Made by a program: the position numbers and the translations under genes
Notes under the pieces: model-generated
Told to the model about the DNA's origin: nothing
Databases searched by the model: none
Seen by the model: the letters and a program-made list of their open reading frames with translations, nothing else
Origin: Anodontia alba
Taxonomy: Eukaryota; Mollusca; Bivalvia; Lucinida; Lucinidae
Length of the DNA: 64,000 bases
NCBI GenBank assembly: GCA_964016985.1
Contig: OZ024833.1
Span: 59,967,463 to 60,031,462, forward strand
Reading direction: 5' to 3'
In this document: positions 1 to 10,039 of the stretch, one piece after another
Numbering within the stretch: position 1 is the stretch's first letter
Layout of the letters: every line of letters starts with the position of its first letter

Positions 1-203
1 AATAAAAGATGGCATATTTTTTACCCTAACTACTGAGACAGCAATAACTCATTAACCTTTGTGCTGCTGAGCCCGGATATACCCTGCCTTTGCAAACAGT
101 GTAGATCCAGATCAGTTGGCTTCTAAAGAAGCCAACTGACCTGGATCTTCACTGTTTGCCACTCAGTATGTGAGCTGATTAGGTTGAATTAGGTTAACCC
201 ATA
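1..203. mobile_element. TTAA-A MITE, truncated, inside a duplicated segment
   Basis: A TTAA at 52-55 is followed by the family end (CTGCTGA) and by the core hairpin whose arms contain GATCCAGATCAG and its complement. The right end is lost after about 170 and only a degraded GGTTAA remains near 200. Bases 1-170 are nearly identical to 5661-5830, including about 50 bp outside the MITE, so the segment was duplicated as a block. Confidence 0.7.
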
Positions 204-339
204 TCAAGACCATAAAGGGATGATAATGCAAGGCTCTGTGCAATGAAGCTAGGTACAGTCATGAGTTGAACACCACCTCTATTATTACTGGGTAGTTGAA
301 CTCTGCATCAAGGAGCAGTGCTAACTGTTCAGCCACCAA

Positions 340-547
340 GGCCCAGTTGTTCAAAGTGTTGTTAGCTTAAAGAGCTTGTTAAGGGTTATTTTGTTAACTG
401 TTTTCGCAGACACAATATATAATATTCTGATATTTTTTGCTGAAAAAATGTGAGTAGTGCAAAAGCTACTCACATTTGCTTATCACTTGATGTAAATTTT
501 AACGAATCATTAACTAAAGACATTGTTAGCTTTGAACAACTGGGCCC
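340..547. mobile_element. GGGCCCAG-family MITE
   Basis: The terminal inverted repeats read GGCCCAGTTGTTCAAAG and CTTTGAACAACTGGGCC. The inner hairpin is made of AAAAATGTGAGTAG and its complement but has a shortened arm. The right end stops 26 bases before the plus-strand exon at 574, next to its polypyrimidine tract. Confidence 0.8.
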
Positions 548-573
548 AGGACCCTTCTTATTTTTTTTTACAG

Positions 574-686
574 AAAACGGATGACACGCCATCTCCCAAC
601 ATTTTAAGCCTAGAAAATGAGGCCATGGTCATGAAAATCTTATCAAGTCTTCATACTGTCCAAGTGATGTACCTTCACAAGTCTAA
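574..686 (+). CDS. Internal coding exon of an unrecognised plus-strand gene
   Basis: The exon is bounded by a strong acceptor (a run of nine T, then ACAG) and a consensus donor (GTAAGT at 687). Of the three frames only one is open across all 113 nt. It reads KTDDTPSPNILSLENEAMVM followed by KILSSLHTVQVMYLHKSK, leaving two bases (AA) for the next exon. The product is mostly polar, and I recognise no domain or family. A GGGCCCAG MITE ends 26 bases upstream of the exon. The exon lies about 1 kb from a minus-strand exon (1655-1700), so two genes on opposite strands seem to overlap here. The splice signals are among the best in the window; the gene identity is unknown. Confidence 0.65.
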
Positions 687-697
687 GTAAGTCCATC

Positions 698-1126
698 TAT
701 CTGTTCTGGAGGTAGAGTGCACCTACTCTGTTTTCAGTTAAAATCCGATAGTGCATCCAATCCCTTTTTGACAATGTCTGAACTACTGAGGTATTATGTC
801 AGTGAAATCTAATCATCTGTATCATATATACCATCAAGTTTGATTAAAAATGAGCCAAACAGTTCAAAAGATATTGTGCACACATTAAACTGTCACCATG
901 ATGCCAACCCTGACAGGATTCAGATCAAAAACAATGGGGCAACACAATTTATCTAATAATTTATTTTTTGTTTATTTTATGTTTAGCAAAGTCCAGCTAG
1001 GCTATAAAAAAGTTTCAACTATCAAGATTTTGACCAAAATGCCCTTTTGACAAACCTAGATCTCATCTGACTTCTTGAAAATAACATGATCTCATATAAA
1101 CAAAACAGAAATACAAAAAAACATGA
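698..1126. other. Intron sequence, nothing recognised
   Basis: AT-rich sequence downstream of the exon donor. I see no terminal repeats, hairpin or splice-bounded frame here. Confidence 0.5.
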
Positions 1127-1578
1127 AACGATAATACCCCACCACTGTCTTGCGGTGGATAGATAACTGTCAAAAACTGAGAAAAATTTGCACTTTAGAA
1201 CCGTATTTACCCTAAGTATTGGGACATCTTATCTTCTTACCATACTTGTCCTAAAGATTGAACTAGTCCATTCTACTACTTCTTGATTTGTCTAAAATAT
1301 TGCTGTATGTATAGCAAACAGTGTAGACCATGATCAGACACCACATTCTGCAGCATCTGATCTGGGTCTACACTGTTTGTATAGGCCTATTTGTCCCAAT
1401 ACTTAAGAGTTGTTCTGGTAATCCCAAACCTATGCTGCACATACCAACTTTAGTGAAAATCCATTGATATTTTCTCAAGTTATCATCCGGTAAGGATACA
1501 GATGGACAGATGTATGACAGACGATGACCAACGTAAAACCATAATACCCCACCACTTTCGCGTGACAGGTATAAAATT
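1127..1578. mobile_element. HEL-type small element with a GTATTTACCC MITE inside
   Basis: The left end carries CCCCACCACT and a complementary GCGGTGG. The right end carries CCCCACCACTTTCGCGTGACAGG and then TATAAAA. The same element is uninterrupted at 26777-27017. Here the sequence TTAG...AATCCCAAACC is split by a MITE at 1200-1411, which gives a filled site compared with the intact copy. Confidence 0.6.
1200..1411. mobile_element. GTATTTACCC-family MITE
   Basis: The left end reads ACCGTATTTACCCTAAGTAT and the right end retains TGTCCCAATACTTAAG. The core hairpin has arms around CAAACAGTGTAGACC and GGTCTACACTGTTTG with the centre CATTCTGCAGCATC. It is nested in the element at 1127-1578. Confidence 0.75.
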
Positions 1579-1654
1579 GATGCAGTCAGGCAACTACATG
1601 CCGTCATTATTTAGAAACAACATCATTTACCAGTGCTAACTATAAATCTCTTAC

Positions 1655-1700
1655 CTAAATCTTCAATCTCCATTCTTTCCATCCCATCATCCAAGTTAAA
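1655..1700 (-). CDS. Internal coding exon of the minus-strand gene (last one in the window)
   Basis: On the minus strand the acceptor is a pyrimidine-rich tract ending TCTGATTTCAG and the donor is TTAG followed by GTAAGA. The 46-nt exon is open in only one frame, FNLDDGMERMEIEDL, with one base left over. That frame follows in phase from the exon at 25994-26133, either directly or through the 9-nt candidate at 16333-16341. The peptide is acidic and looks like a linker or tail rather than a folded domain. The gene continues beyond the start of the window. No family was recognised. Confidence 0.65.
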
Positions 1701-1797
1701 CTGAAATCAGACAAAATAAATTGGTAAAATAATCATAAACAACATGCTGCACCCTATTACTGAACCTCATGAAATTTCTTTTTAGCAATACAGCATA

Positions 1798-1986
1798 TCT
1801 CCAGATAAAGCACTTTTATTAACTTAAAAGTACTGACATTTTTTCTTACTTCTGCACAAAAACACAGGTTGTGGTACTCATTAGAAGCACCTTGTCGAGG
1901 TGCTTCTAATGAGAACTACAACACATGTTTTCCTGGAAAGATAAGAAAAATATTATGTGGATACACCCCATTTATCTGGAGCTATA
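1798..1986. mobile_element. AGATAAG-family MITE
   Basis: The ends are TCTCCAGATAAAG and TTTATCTGGAGCTA. The core hairpin is built from GTACTCATTAGAAGCACCTT and its complement, with flanking TTTCTTA and TAAGAAA blocks. Confidence 0.8.
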
Positions 1987-2037
1987 ATGAATACAGTCAG
2001 TTTGATAAACTACATTCAAACATTGCTTCCGATGAGA

Positions 2038-2219
2038 CTCCAGGAAATTATATTTCTTATTTCTGCATGGAAACGTATGTTGTGGGTACTCATTAGAAGT
2101 GCCTCACTCATGAAAACATACGTTGTGGGTTCTCATTAGAAGAGCCTCAGTTTTCATGCAGAAATAAGAAAAAATATCAATACCTTTTCGGTTGGAAAAA
2201 TGCCTTATCTGAAGTTATG
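2038..2219. mobile_element. AGATAAG-family MITE, rearranged core
   Basis: Two copies of the core phrase GTTGTGGGT(A)CTCATTAGAAG stand in the same orientation, so the hairpin is broken. The right end keeps GCCTTATCTGAAG. Confidence 0.55.
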
Positions 2220-2311
2220 TATGAAATATGAATAAACAAGACAAAATTCATCATAATAACACTATTAAACAATACCATCTTAACCCTATATATTTACATG
2301 TACATGCTTAA

Positions 2312-2384
2312 ACAAACAGTGTTAACCCTGATCAGACTGCTCCTTTTGGAGCAGTCTGATCAGGGTTAGCACTCTTTGTCATTT
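2312..2384. repeat. Isolated hairpin core
   Basis: A near-perfect palindrome: AACAGTGTTAACCCTGATCA, then CTGCTCC and GGAGCAG, then the complement. This is the hairpin core seen in the TTAA-D and GTATTTACCC families, here without clear termini. Confidence 0.65.
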
Positions 2385-2385
2385 A

Positions 2386-2860
2386 AGCTCATAAACAAGA
2401 AATCAAATTGATTTATTCGAATTTTATGGCAGGTACGGTAAGGAATTGAGTACAAATATTTAGGGTAATAATGGCAACTATATTTTATTTACATATATAT
2501 TTCTAGGATATGAGTTACATCCTTTTATCTTTGACATGCTCTAAGTAAAATAAACAAACAAGAGAAAGATTTATCTAATTAACTTCTTAAATTTTCCCAA
2601 AAACATAAAACAAAGCGACTAACATTACGAAACATATATACGTTCAAACCAGCTCCAGAGGCACCTTGCATGAAATGTCAAGGCCTTTTTGTTTTTTCAG
2701 GGAAAACCACAGAAAAATACTTGAAAATTTTGTCTGCCGATATTTAAATTCAGCAAGTTAATATTAGATGACAGTCCTCTATCTTCTTTTTTCATAAGCT
2801 ATAACATTTATGCTAACATAAACTTTATATAGCACACTTAGTTGAATTTGCAAAACAAAA
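2386..2860. other. Intergenic or intron sequence, nothing recognised
   Basis: AT-rich. A short phrase near 2670-2710 (CATGAAATGTCAAGGCC) resembles a TTAA-C/B core arm, but no complete element can be drawn. Confidence 0.4.
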
Positions 2861-3051
2861 TACCATTTTTATCCTAAGTATTTGTGCAGATGAGCCTATG
2901 CAATATGAGTTCACTTTAAAATTTACTAATTGTTGTTGTGTCCAAAATATGAGGGACAAATAGCATGGATCCTGAACAGACAACATATTCTGACATTTGA
3001 TCTGGGTCTACCCTGTTCAGGCCTTTATGCCTGAATACTTAGGGTAAATAC
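2861..3051. mobile_element. Old GTATTTACCC-family MITE
   Basis: Both ends are recognisable (ATCCTAAGTATTTG and CTGAATACTTAGGGTAAATA) with diverged core arms around GATCTGGGTCTACCCTGTT. Confidence 0.6.
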
Positions 3052-3162
3052 AATTTGCATATTATCACCTGATTCACACATAAAAGTAACTTAACTACCA
3101 AGTTGGAACAATGCAAATATGCTTGGACACAGTACTAGAAAACTCGAAACTCTTAAAGTGCT

Positions 3163-3823
3163 GCTTTGTTTGTGTTGAGGTTTTACGGCCCAGTCAACCC
3201 ATTGGGGTTATGTCAAGCATGGTCAGTTTACCTAACCACAGGTTTACTGGGCAGGCTTAGTCCTCTAAGCGGTTGACCAGTATTGTGCATATTCTTTCGC
3301 CAGAAACTGACAACTGCCCTTCTTGAATCAGCGGAAGGGGTTAAAGTGCTGCACTGCAGAATGCAGCATCTGATCAGGTCTACACTGTTCAAGCCTGTTT
3401 GCCCAAATACTTCGGATACATATGGTTAGCCTATCATCTAATACACACATCAAGTCAGAACAATGAAAAAATGCTTGGACATAAAGTGCCAAACTGCAGA
3501 ATGAAGCATCTGACCAGGGTCTGCACTGTTTTTCATACATCTTCGCCTAGCAAATGGACTTATCTAAATTTTAGGAGACATATGGTTAGGAATTAAGTTT
3601 CCTGAATATTTATGGTAAATACAGAACAGCTAGCCAATCTCTCCCTTCTGCTGATTCAAGAAGGGCAGTTGTCAGTTTCTGGCGAAAGAATGTGCACAAT
3701 ACTGGTTAACCGCTGAGAGGACTAAGCCTGTGCCCAGTAAACATCTGGCTAGGTAAACTGACCGCGCTCGACATGGCCCCATTGAGTTGATTGGGCCGTA
3801 AAAACCTCAACACAAACAAACAT
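3163..3823. mobile_element. Inverted pair of SINE-1 tails enclosing MITE sequence
   Basis: Bases 3163-3350 read GGTTTTACGGCCCAGTCAAC onward. Bases 3645-3823 hold the reverse complement, down to GGCCGTAAAAACCTCAACAC. Both contain CTGACAACTGCCCTTCTTGA or its complement. The 300 bp between resembles a diverged GTATTTACCC MITE (3400-3620). The arms, about 175 bp each, could fold into a long hairpin. Confidence 0.65.
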
Positions 3824-3933
3824 CTGATCTGGGTCGGCACTGTTTGCTAATGTCCCAGTCCAAGTGTACACGGCACTCTAATGATGTCGCAAGACAAGAA
3901 TAGCGCTACTATAAATGATATTGGATTTCACAG

Positions 3934-4036
3934 AAATTTTGGTTTATGGCTGCATTGTAAACAACTGACCCAAAAAAATGTGCGCACACATACACAGCCT
4001 GCTCAAGAAGGTGCTGCAAAGCTGAACAGAGAATGA
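3934..4036 (+). CDS. Candidate plus-strand exon, possibly terminal
   Basis: An acceptor (TTGGATTTCACAG) is followed by a frame that takes one base first, matching the two bases left by the exon at 574-686 (AA plus A gives Lys). It then runs 33 codons, starting NFGLWLHCKQLTQKN, to a TGA at 4034. A weak donor (GAAG then GTGCTG, near 4010) is the alternative. A GGGCCCAG MITE begins ten bases after the stop. The frame is short enough to be chance, so this is only a candidate. Confidence 0.25.
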
Positions 4037-4045
4037 AAAACTCCA

Positions 4046-4289
4046 GGGCCCGGTTGTTCAAAGCGTCGTTAGCTTAACAAGCTCGTTAAGGGTCATTTCG
4101 TTAACTGTTTTAGCAGATTCAATACACAATATTCTGATATTTTTTGCTGAAAAAATGTGAGTAGCTTTTGCAATGCAAAAGCTACTCACATTTTTTCAGC
4201 AAAAAATTTCAGCATATTTGCATATCACTGGATGTAAATTTTAACAAATCGTTAACTAACAACATCGTTAGTTTTGAACAACTGGGCCC
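4046..4289. mobile_element. GGGCCCAG-family MITE, full length
   Basis: Terminal repeats are GGGCCCGGTTGTTCAAAGCG and TTTTGAACAACTGGGCCC. The inner palindrome is AAAAATGTGAGTAGCTTTTG and its complement. At 244 bp it is one of the cleanest copies and a good family reference. Confidence 0.85.
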
Positions 4290-4328
4290 AGATATCAAAA
4301 AAGAGTTATGCAGAAGCTGCTCATATTT

Positions 4329-4495
4329 TAATGCTTAGCTTCTGGGTAAAATTTTTTACCAGAAAACAGGCTTTGATATTTCATGCAAATTGTCTCCTTT
4401 TGGAGACAATTTGCATGAAATATCAAATTCTGTCTTGTGGGGAAAATATAATCAACATGTCATGCTGAATTAGCCCAGAGAGAGGTAAAGATTAA
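4329..4495. mobile_element. TTAA-B MITE, left end lost
   Basis: It contains TGCTTAGCTTCTGGGTAAAA and the hairpin TTTCATGCAAATTGTCTCC with its complement, ending AGAGAGGTAAAGATTAAA. Confidence 0.65.
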
Positions 4496-4504
4496 ATGGG
4501 TTAC

Positions 4505-4640
4505 CACATTACCTTAAATATTCAGACACCTTTTTACTCTTTACCCAAATTGTCCTAAAATTTCAGCAAGTCTGTTTATCACCTGTTGAAGTGTCTAAAA
4601 ACTGCTTGATACATGGCAAATAATGTATAACCTGCTAAGA
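4505..4640. mobile_element. GTATTTACCC-family MITE, left half
   Basis: It reads TTACCTTAAATATTCAGACA and continues through the usual CCTAAAATTT...GTGTCTAAAA left arm to the start of the core. Confidence 0.5.
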
Positions 4641-4667
4641 CACTGCATTGTCCACCCACAGTGTAAG

Positions 4668-4790
4668 TTTTCGTAAAAAATATACTGAAAGTGTGTTGTA
4701 GTAAAAAAAAATATTCTAAAAGTGTTTTAGTAAAAAAATATATCCTAAAAGTGCGTTTTAGTACAAAAATACACTATGCTATCACACAAT
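4668..4790. repeat. Imperfect tandem repeat, about 38 bp x 3
   Basis: Three copies of AAGTGTGTTTTAGTAAAAAAAT with variation. AT-rich, non-coding. Confidence 0.6.
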
Positions 4791-4861
4791 AATCACCAAA
4801 AAGAAAATAATGCACCAAGATACTGCAACCTGAAGAACTTATTAAAAGCCACAAAAATTAA

Positions 4862-5073
4862 CACACTATAGTAAAAACCTTAAATATTGGGACAGACAGC
4901 CCTGAGGAAATAGAGTAGACCCAGATCAGATGTCACATTCTGGGGCATGTGATCAGGGTCTGCACTGTTTGCCAAACACCAAGCAATCGGTAGTAAAATG
5001 AATTGTTCAAATGTTTGGACAAGTATGGTAAGGAGTTAAGGGGTCCCAATATTAAGGGTAAGAATGGTATCTC
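4862..5073. mobile_element. GTATTTACCC-family MITE
   Basis: Core arms are GTAGACCCAGATCAGATG and CATGTGATCAGGGTCTGCAC, and the right end reads GTCCCAATATTAAGGGTAAG. Confidence 0.65.
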
Positions 5074-5177
5074 AATTTCATTTAAAATGACAACAATAAA
5101 ACACACACCATGTCAATACTCATAAAAGATTAAAAACAGCCCATAAAATTATAACAGAATAAATGTATGTTCCATAC

Positions 5178-5347
5178 TCTAGATAAGCGGGTGTTCTTAT
5201 TTCTCCACAAAAAAACATGTTGTGGGTACACATTAGAAGTGCCTCAGTGAGGCACTTCTAATGAGTACCACAACACATATCTGTGTGGAGAAATAAGAAA
5301 AATATCAAGACTTTCTGGCTGAAAAATGGCACTTATCCAAAGCTATG
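5178..5347. mobile_element. AGATAAG-family MITE
   Basis: Ends CTCTAGATAAG and CTTATCCAAAGCTATGG. The core GAAGTGCCTCAGTGAGGCACTTC is a perfect palindrome flanked by GTACACATTA and TAATGAGTACC. Confidence 0.75.
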
Positions 5348-5389
5348 GAATTCTGATGAGACTTCACCAAAAATAATTCAATCAACTAT

Positions 5390-5636
5390 GATATGAGCCA
5401 GTGCACCACAAAACCTACAAAAAGACTTGTGCTATCAGCGAAAGATCAGCCTGCGCATCCATGCAGTCTGGTCAGAGTCTTTGCTGATCGTTTATGCCTT
5501 CTACAGCCTCCAGGTTATCCAAAGAGGGATGAACAAGTGCCCTCGCCATGTGCTTGCCATACTGGATGGATGCACGGGCTGATCTTTGCTAGTCCCACTG
5601 GTCTTATTGTAGATTTTGCTGTGTGCTACTACATGA
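5390..5636. mobile_element. TATGAGCCAG-family MITE
   Basis: The left end ATATGAGCCAGTGCACCACA pairs with a diverged right end TTTTGCTGTGTGCTACTACAT. Inner sequence CATCCATGCAGTCTGGTCAG is shared with 31998-32245, where an empty site can be compared. The 84-codon open frame across it is a by-product. Confidence 0.65.
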
Positions 5637-5660
5637 AAAATTGTTGATTCAGCAACTTTC

Positions 5661-5921
5661 AATAAAAGATGGCATATTTTTTACCCTAACTACTGAGACA
5701 TCAATAACTCATAAACCTTTGTGCTGCTGAGCTCGGATATACCCTGCCTTTGCAAACAGTGTAGATCCAGATCAGTGTCTAAAGAAGCCAACTGACCTGG
5801 ATCTTCACTGTTTGCCACTCAGTATGTGAGTTTATATCAACAATCTGCATCAAGGAATCTGACTGACTGACAATCAGAAGTGGGTGTGGCATCTTAATAT
5901 ATTCAGCATGACAAGGGTTAA
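5661..5921. mobile_element. Second copy of the duplicated segment with a TTAA-A MITE
   Basis: Bases 5661-5830 match 1-170 with a 4-base deletion in the hairpin centre (TTGGCTTCT reduced to GTCT). Here the TTAA-A element is complete to ATTCAGCATGACAAGGGTTA (ending 5921). The final ATGACAAGGGTTAACAT phrase is itself repeated at 5930-5954. Confidence 0.75.
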
Positions 5922-5945
5922 CATACCTAAATGACAAGGGTTAAC

Positions 5946-6148
5946 ATCCTAAAATTTGAACATCTGTATTTTACTACCGGTTGATGTGTGTCCTGCTAAA
6001 TGAGTGGCAAACAGAGTAGACCCTGACAGGACTCTGCAGTATTTTTTTTCTTCTTATTTCTCCATGAAAACATATAGAAACAATTCCCATGAGTACCCAC
6101 ATGATGTTTTTTTTTGTTTTTTTTTTTGTGGCGAAATAAGCTATGGAT
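5946..6148. mobile_element. GTATTTACCC fragment joined to a degraded AGATAAG fragment
   Basis: Bases 5946-6040 carry the arm CTAAAATTTGAAC...GAGTGGCAAACAGAGTAGACC. From about 6043 the sequence is TCTTATTTCTCCATGAAAAC with a broken hairpin and long T runs. Confidence 0.5.
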
Positions 6149-6289
6149 AGAGTATTATTCCATTTATTTGCAGTCACGTAAGGTAATTTCCAAGCCAAAG
6201 TACCTTTAGCATGTATCAGTATGCTTTTTGTAAATAGTTTTAAATAATTTAGCCAATCTAGCAATTTTGGTTTTCAGTAAATTCTAAAC

Positions 6290-6905
6290 GTAGCCATTCA
6301 GAAACCACTGAGATGAAGAATTTCTAATCTGTTTGCCATATATGGGTATGATAGCCATCTTGGTCATATGACCCAGATCCCATGAACAAACTCCAGTTTT
6401 GCCTTTTTCCAATATATTAGCCTCAGTGACTGAATTTGACCCAGTTGTAAAATAGGTCATGGCCAATTAAGGGTCATCATTTGAAGAAACCTGATAGGGC
6501 CCCCAAGTCACCAAAACTGCATACCAAGTTTCAAGGTCATCAGCCTTTTGGTTCCCGAGAAGATTTTCAAAGGTTTTTATCATATACGGGCATGGTGCCA
6601 TCTTGGTCACGTGACCCAAAACCTCAGGGATATTTCTGGATGGGGCCCTGTGCTAAAAGGCCCATAATTATTCCAAAAGGCTCCTGCTTCTCGAAACTAT
6701 GAGCCTTTTTTATAATGTAAAGGTATAGGGAAGTGTTGTTGTATACTATATTTTTACAAGAATTTCATTCAAAAGGCCCATGATGTCTGTCGGCAAGAAA
6801 TATCCCTGAAACCTTTTGTTCCCCTACCCTATGGAGGCTCCATATTAAATTTGGTTTTAATTTGCCCAGCAGTTTCAGAGGAGATGTAGTTTGAAAATGT
6901 TCAGC
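6290..6905. mobile_element. Internal fragment of a HEL element
   Basis: Phrases such as CATATATGGGTATGATAGCC, CCATCTTGGTCA and GGAGGCTCCATATTAAATTT occur in the tandem core of the elements at 12291-14620 and 43571-45371. Neither the 5' end nor the 3' hairpin is present. Confidence 0.6.
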
Positions 6906-6972
6906 AGGTTGCAGATGAAAATAGTTTCTAAGTAATTATATAGAAACAGTTTCAAGCAGAGCTCTATTTCAG

Positions 6973-7010
6973 AGACGAATGACTATAATCTGTCTTTTCA
7001 TTGTGCAACA
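6973..7010 (+). CDS. Weak candidate plus-strand exon
   Basis: The acceptor GAGCTCTATTTCAG is good, but the donor (ACA then GTGATA) is poor. In the frame that takes two bases first the 38 nt read TNDYNLSFHCAT and end in phase 0, which would fit the terminal exon at 15432. Without transcript support it is close to chance. Confidence 0.15.
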
Positions 7011-7195
7011 GTGATAAAAAAAAACATGGCAATATCATCTAGCTGTAATGACGTCAATTCATCGTCAATTCATCATAAAACATGCCATATATTAAAGAGT
7101 TGTAACTAACACTGCATAGATCCAGATCAGGTGACAATTGAAGTAATAATTAGGATCAGTTTTGTTACTTTTGAACCAAACTATATCTTTAGGAA

Positions 7196-7345
7196 TTCCA
7201 CTGAATACATAGCTCTGGATAAGACAGGGTATCAGGAAAATATTTTTCCTATTTCTTGATTAAAACATATGTTGTGGGTACTCGTTAAGGCTCACCTCAG
7301 AGAGCATAATATTTTGGTGGAGAAATAAGAAAGATATACCAATTT
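7196..7345. mobile_element. AGATAAG-family MITE, degraded right arm
   Basis: Starts CTCTGGATAAG and carries AACATATGTTGTGGGTACTC. The complementary arm is mostly lost and only GGTGGAGAAATAAGAAA survives. Confidence 0.55.
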
Positions 7346-7430
7346 TTGGTTGAAAAAACCCCCCAAAAAACAACCATCTTCTATGGAGTATCCTTGAGGT
7401 ATTGGTTTGGTGCAAAAGCAACAAAAAAAA

Positions 7431-7681
7431 TTAACCCTAGTCCTGCTGAACCCGGACATCCCTGTCTTTGCAAACAGTGCAGATCCAGATCAGTTGGCTT
7501 CTGGAGACACCAACTGATCTGGATCTGCACTGTTTGTTGTTAAGTATGTGAATATGTATCAAGAACCTGGATCGTTGTTAAATATGTGAATATGTATCAA
7601 GAACCTGGATCAAGTAATCTGATTGGCTGAAAATTAGAAGTGGGCATGGCATCTTAATTTATTCAGGAGGATAAGGGTTAA
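7431..7681. mobile_element. TTAA-A MITE with an internal 37-bp duplication
   Basis: Bounded by TTAA at 7431-7434 and 7678-7681, with ends CCCTAGTCCTGCTGAA and TTCAGGAGGATAAGGG. The core hairpin arms are CAGATCCAGATCAGTTGG and its complement. The segment beginning GTTGTTAAGTATGTGAATAT occurs twice in tandem. Confidence 0.85.
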
Positions 7682-7743
7682 ATTCTGAATAATCTCTAAT
7701 ACACTTAGTATCTGGAGCCATGGCCGTCCAGCAACATTACTTT

Positions 7744-7902
7744 TGATAAGGCATATTTTTTCAACTGAAAAATACTGATATTTCCTTCACTGTTCTCAAA
7801 AACATACATTGTGGGTACTCATTAGAAGTGCCTTGCTGAGGCACTTCTAATGAGTACCCACAAAGTATGTTTTCATGGACAAATAAGGAAACTATTTATG
7901 TT
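7744..7902. mobile_element. AGATAAG-family MITE
   Basis: GATAAGGCATATTTTTTCAA, then a core palindrome GAAGTGCCTTGCTGAGGCACTTC inside GGGTACTCATTA and TAATGAGTACCC. The right end is missing. Confidence 0.65.
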
Positions 7903-7934
7903 ATAGTATACTCTCTTTATTTGCAGCAAAAAAA

Positions 7935-9917
7935 ACAAGAGGGCCATGATGGCCCTGTAACGCTCACCTGAGCAACATAGCACTTTGAGAACCTGATCTA
8001 GGACTGATCAAGGCAAACATTCTGATCAAAGTTCAAAATGATTATATTAACAAGTAAGACAATGTAGCATGTCTAATGGACTGTGAAATAAAGGTCAAGG
8101 TCAAATATGGATGACTGCACTCAAGAGACCATGCTAAGATGTATGCATGTACTAAGTATCACTGGCTGTAGGAGCAATAGTTACTGAGAAACTGATCTAA
8201 ACACAAACACTTCACAAATACCAAATATCACTCTGTAGGACCAATAATTACTGAGAAACTGACCTAAATGGAAAAACTTAAGAGAGTCACTGGACAGAAA
8301 ACTATACATCACCTTGAAATCATCAAGACAAACATTTTGAGCAAGATTCATGATGATCACTTCAAAAATGTGACCTCTAGAGCATCAACAAGGTTTTCCT
8401 TTGATTTGGCCCGGTGACCTAGTTTTTGACTCCAAGTGACCCAGTTTTAAACTAGACCTAGAAATCATCAAGACACACATTTTGAGCCAGACTCATGATG
8501 ATTGCTTCAAAAATGTGACCGCTAGAGTGTTAACAAGGTTTTCTGCTGATTTGGCCCAGTGACCTAGTTTTTGACTCCGTGACCCAGTTTCGAACTTGAC
8601 CTAGAAATCATCAAGACAAACATTTTGAGCCAGATTCATGATGATTGCTTCAAAAATGTGACCGCTAGAGTGTTAACAAGGTTTTCTGCTGATTTGGCAC
8701 GGTGACCTAGTTTTTGACCCCAAGTGACCCAGTTTCAAACTTGACCTAGAAATCATCAAGACAAACATATTGAGCAAGATTCATGATGATTGCTTCAAAA
8801 ATGTGACTGCTAGAGTGTTAACAAGGTTTTCTGCTGATCTGGCCTGGTGACCTAGTTTTTGACCCCATGTGACCCAGTTTCAAACATATCCTAGAACTCA
8901 TCAAGACAAACATTTTGAGCAAGATTCATGATTATTGCTTCAAAAATGTGACCGCTAGAGTGTTAACAAGGTTTTCTGCTGGTTTGGCCTGGTGACCTAG
9001 TTTTTGACCCCACGTGACCCAGTTTCAAACCTGACCTAGAAATCATCAAGACAAACATTTTGAGCAAGATTCATGATGATTGCTTCAAAAATGTGACCGC
9101 TAGAGTATTAACAAGGTTTTCTGCTGATTTTGCCCGGTGACCTAGTTTTTGACTCCAAGTGACCCAGTTTCGAACTTGACCTAGAAATCATCAAGACAAA
9201 CATTTTGAGCAAGATTCATGATGATTGCTTCAAAAATGTGACCGCTAGAGTGTTAACAAGGTTTTCTGCTGATTTGGCCGAGTGACCTAGTTTTTGACTC
9301 CAAGTGACCCAGTTTCGAACTTGACCTAGAAATCATCAAGACAAACATTTTGAGCAAAGATTCATGATGATTGCATCAAAAATGTGACCGCTAGAGTGTT
9401 AACAAGGTTTTCTGCTGATTTGGCCCGGTGACCTAGTTTTTGACCCCAAGTGACCCAGTTTCAAACTTGACCTAGAAATCATCAAGACAAACATATTGAG
9501 CAAGATTCATGATGATTGCTTCAAAAATGTGACCGCTAGAGTGTTAACAAGGTTTTCTGCTGATCTGGCCCGGTGACCTAGTTTTTGACCCCAAGTGACC
9601 CAGTTTCGAACTTGACCTAGATTTAATAGAGGTAAACATTTTGAGCAAGTTTCATCAAGATTGGGTCAAAACTATGACCTCTAGAGTGTTAACAAGTTTT
9701 TCCTTTGATTTGACCTGGTGACCTAGTTTTTGACCCCAAGTAACCCAGTATCAAACTTGACCTAGATTTCATAGAGGCAAACATTCTGACCAAGTTTCAT
9801 CAAGATTGGGTCAAAACTGTGACCTCTAGAGTGTTAACAAACTAATTGTTGACGACGGACGACGGACATAGGGTGATGACAATAGCTCACCCTGAGCTTA
9901 TGCTCAGGTGAGCTAAA
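7935..9917 (+). mobile_element. HEL element 1 (Helitron/Helentron-like, tandem core)
   Basis: The 5' end is a short palindrome (AGGGCCATGATGGCCCT) followed by GCTCACCTGAG at 7963-7973. The 3' end, 9883-9916, is a hairpin (TAGCTCACCCTGAG, loop, CTCAGGTGAGCTA) with one extra C in its left arm, then an A run. Between lies a tandem core, preceded by diverged sequence and followed by GACGACGGACGACGG. Subterminal inverted repeats, central tandem repeats and a 3' hairpin are the known layout of Helentron-derived non-autonomous elements, including the pearl-type elements of bivalves. No Rep/helicase coding is present, so the copy is non-autonomous. Class assignment is an inference. Confidence 0.7.
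8370..9835 (+). repeat. 145-bp tandem array in HEL element 1
   Basis: About ten units marked by GACCGCTAGAGTGTTAACAA recur near 8518, 8660, 8805, 8950, 9095, 9240, 9386 and 9531, so the period is close to 145 bp. Central units are nearly identical while the outer ones (8370, 9677, 9820) read GACCTCTAGAG and are more diverged. Confidence 0.85.
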
Positions 9918-10039
9918 AAAAAAAAAAAAAAAGAAGGCAAAGCTGATGGCATTATGCAGCCCTGTAACTATACCTCTAGATATAGGTGGGGTGGGGATAT
10001 GGGGTAGTGGGAATGGGAAGTTGGTGTTGGGTGGGGTTC

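Noticed and set aside
5393..5647. 84-codon frame in the TATGAGCCAG MITE
   Set aside because: The same sequence occurs at 32000-32245 as a mobile element without an intact frame.
7935..9917. Satellite or CRISPR-like array
   Set aside because: Units are contiguous 145-bp repeats without spacers, enclosed by element ends with a 3' hairpin.
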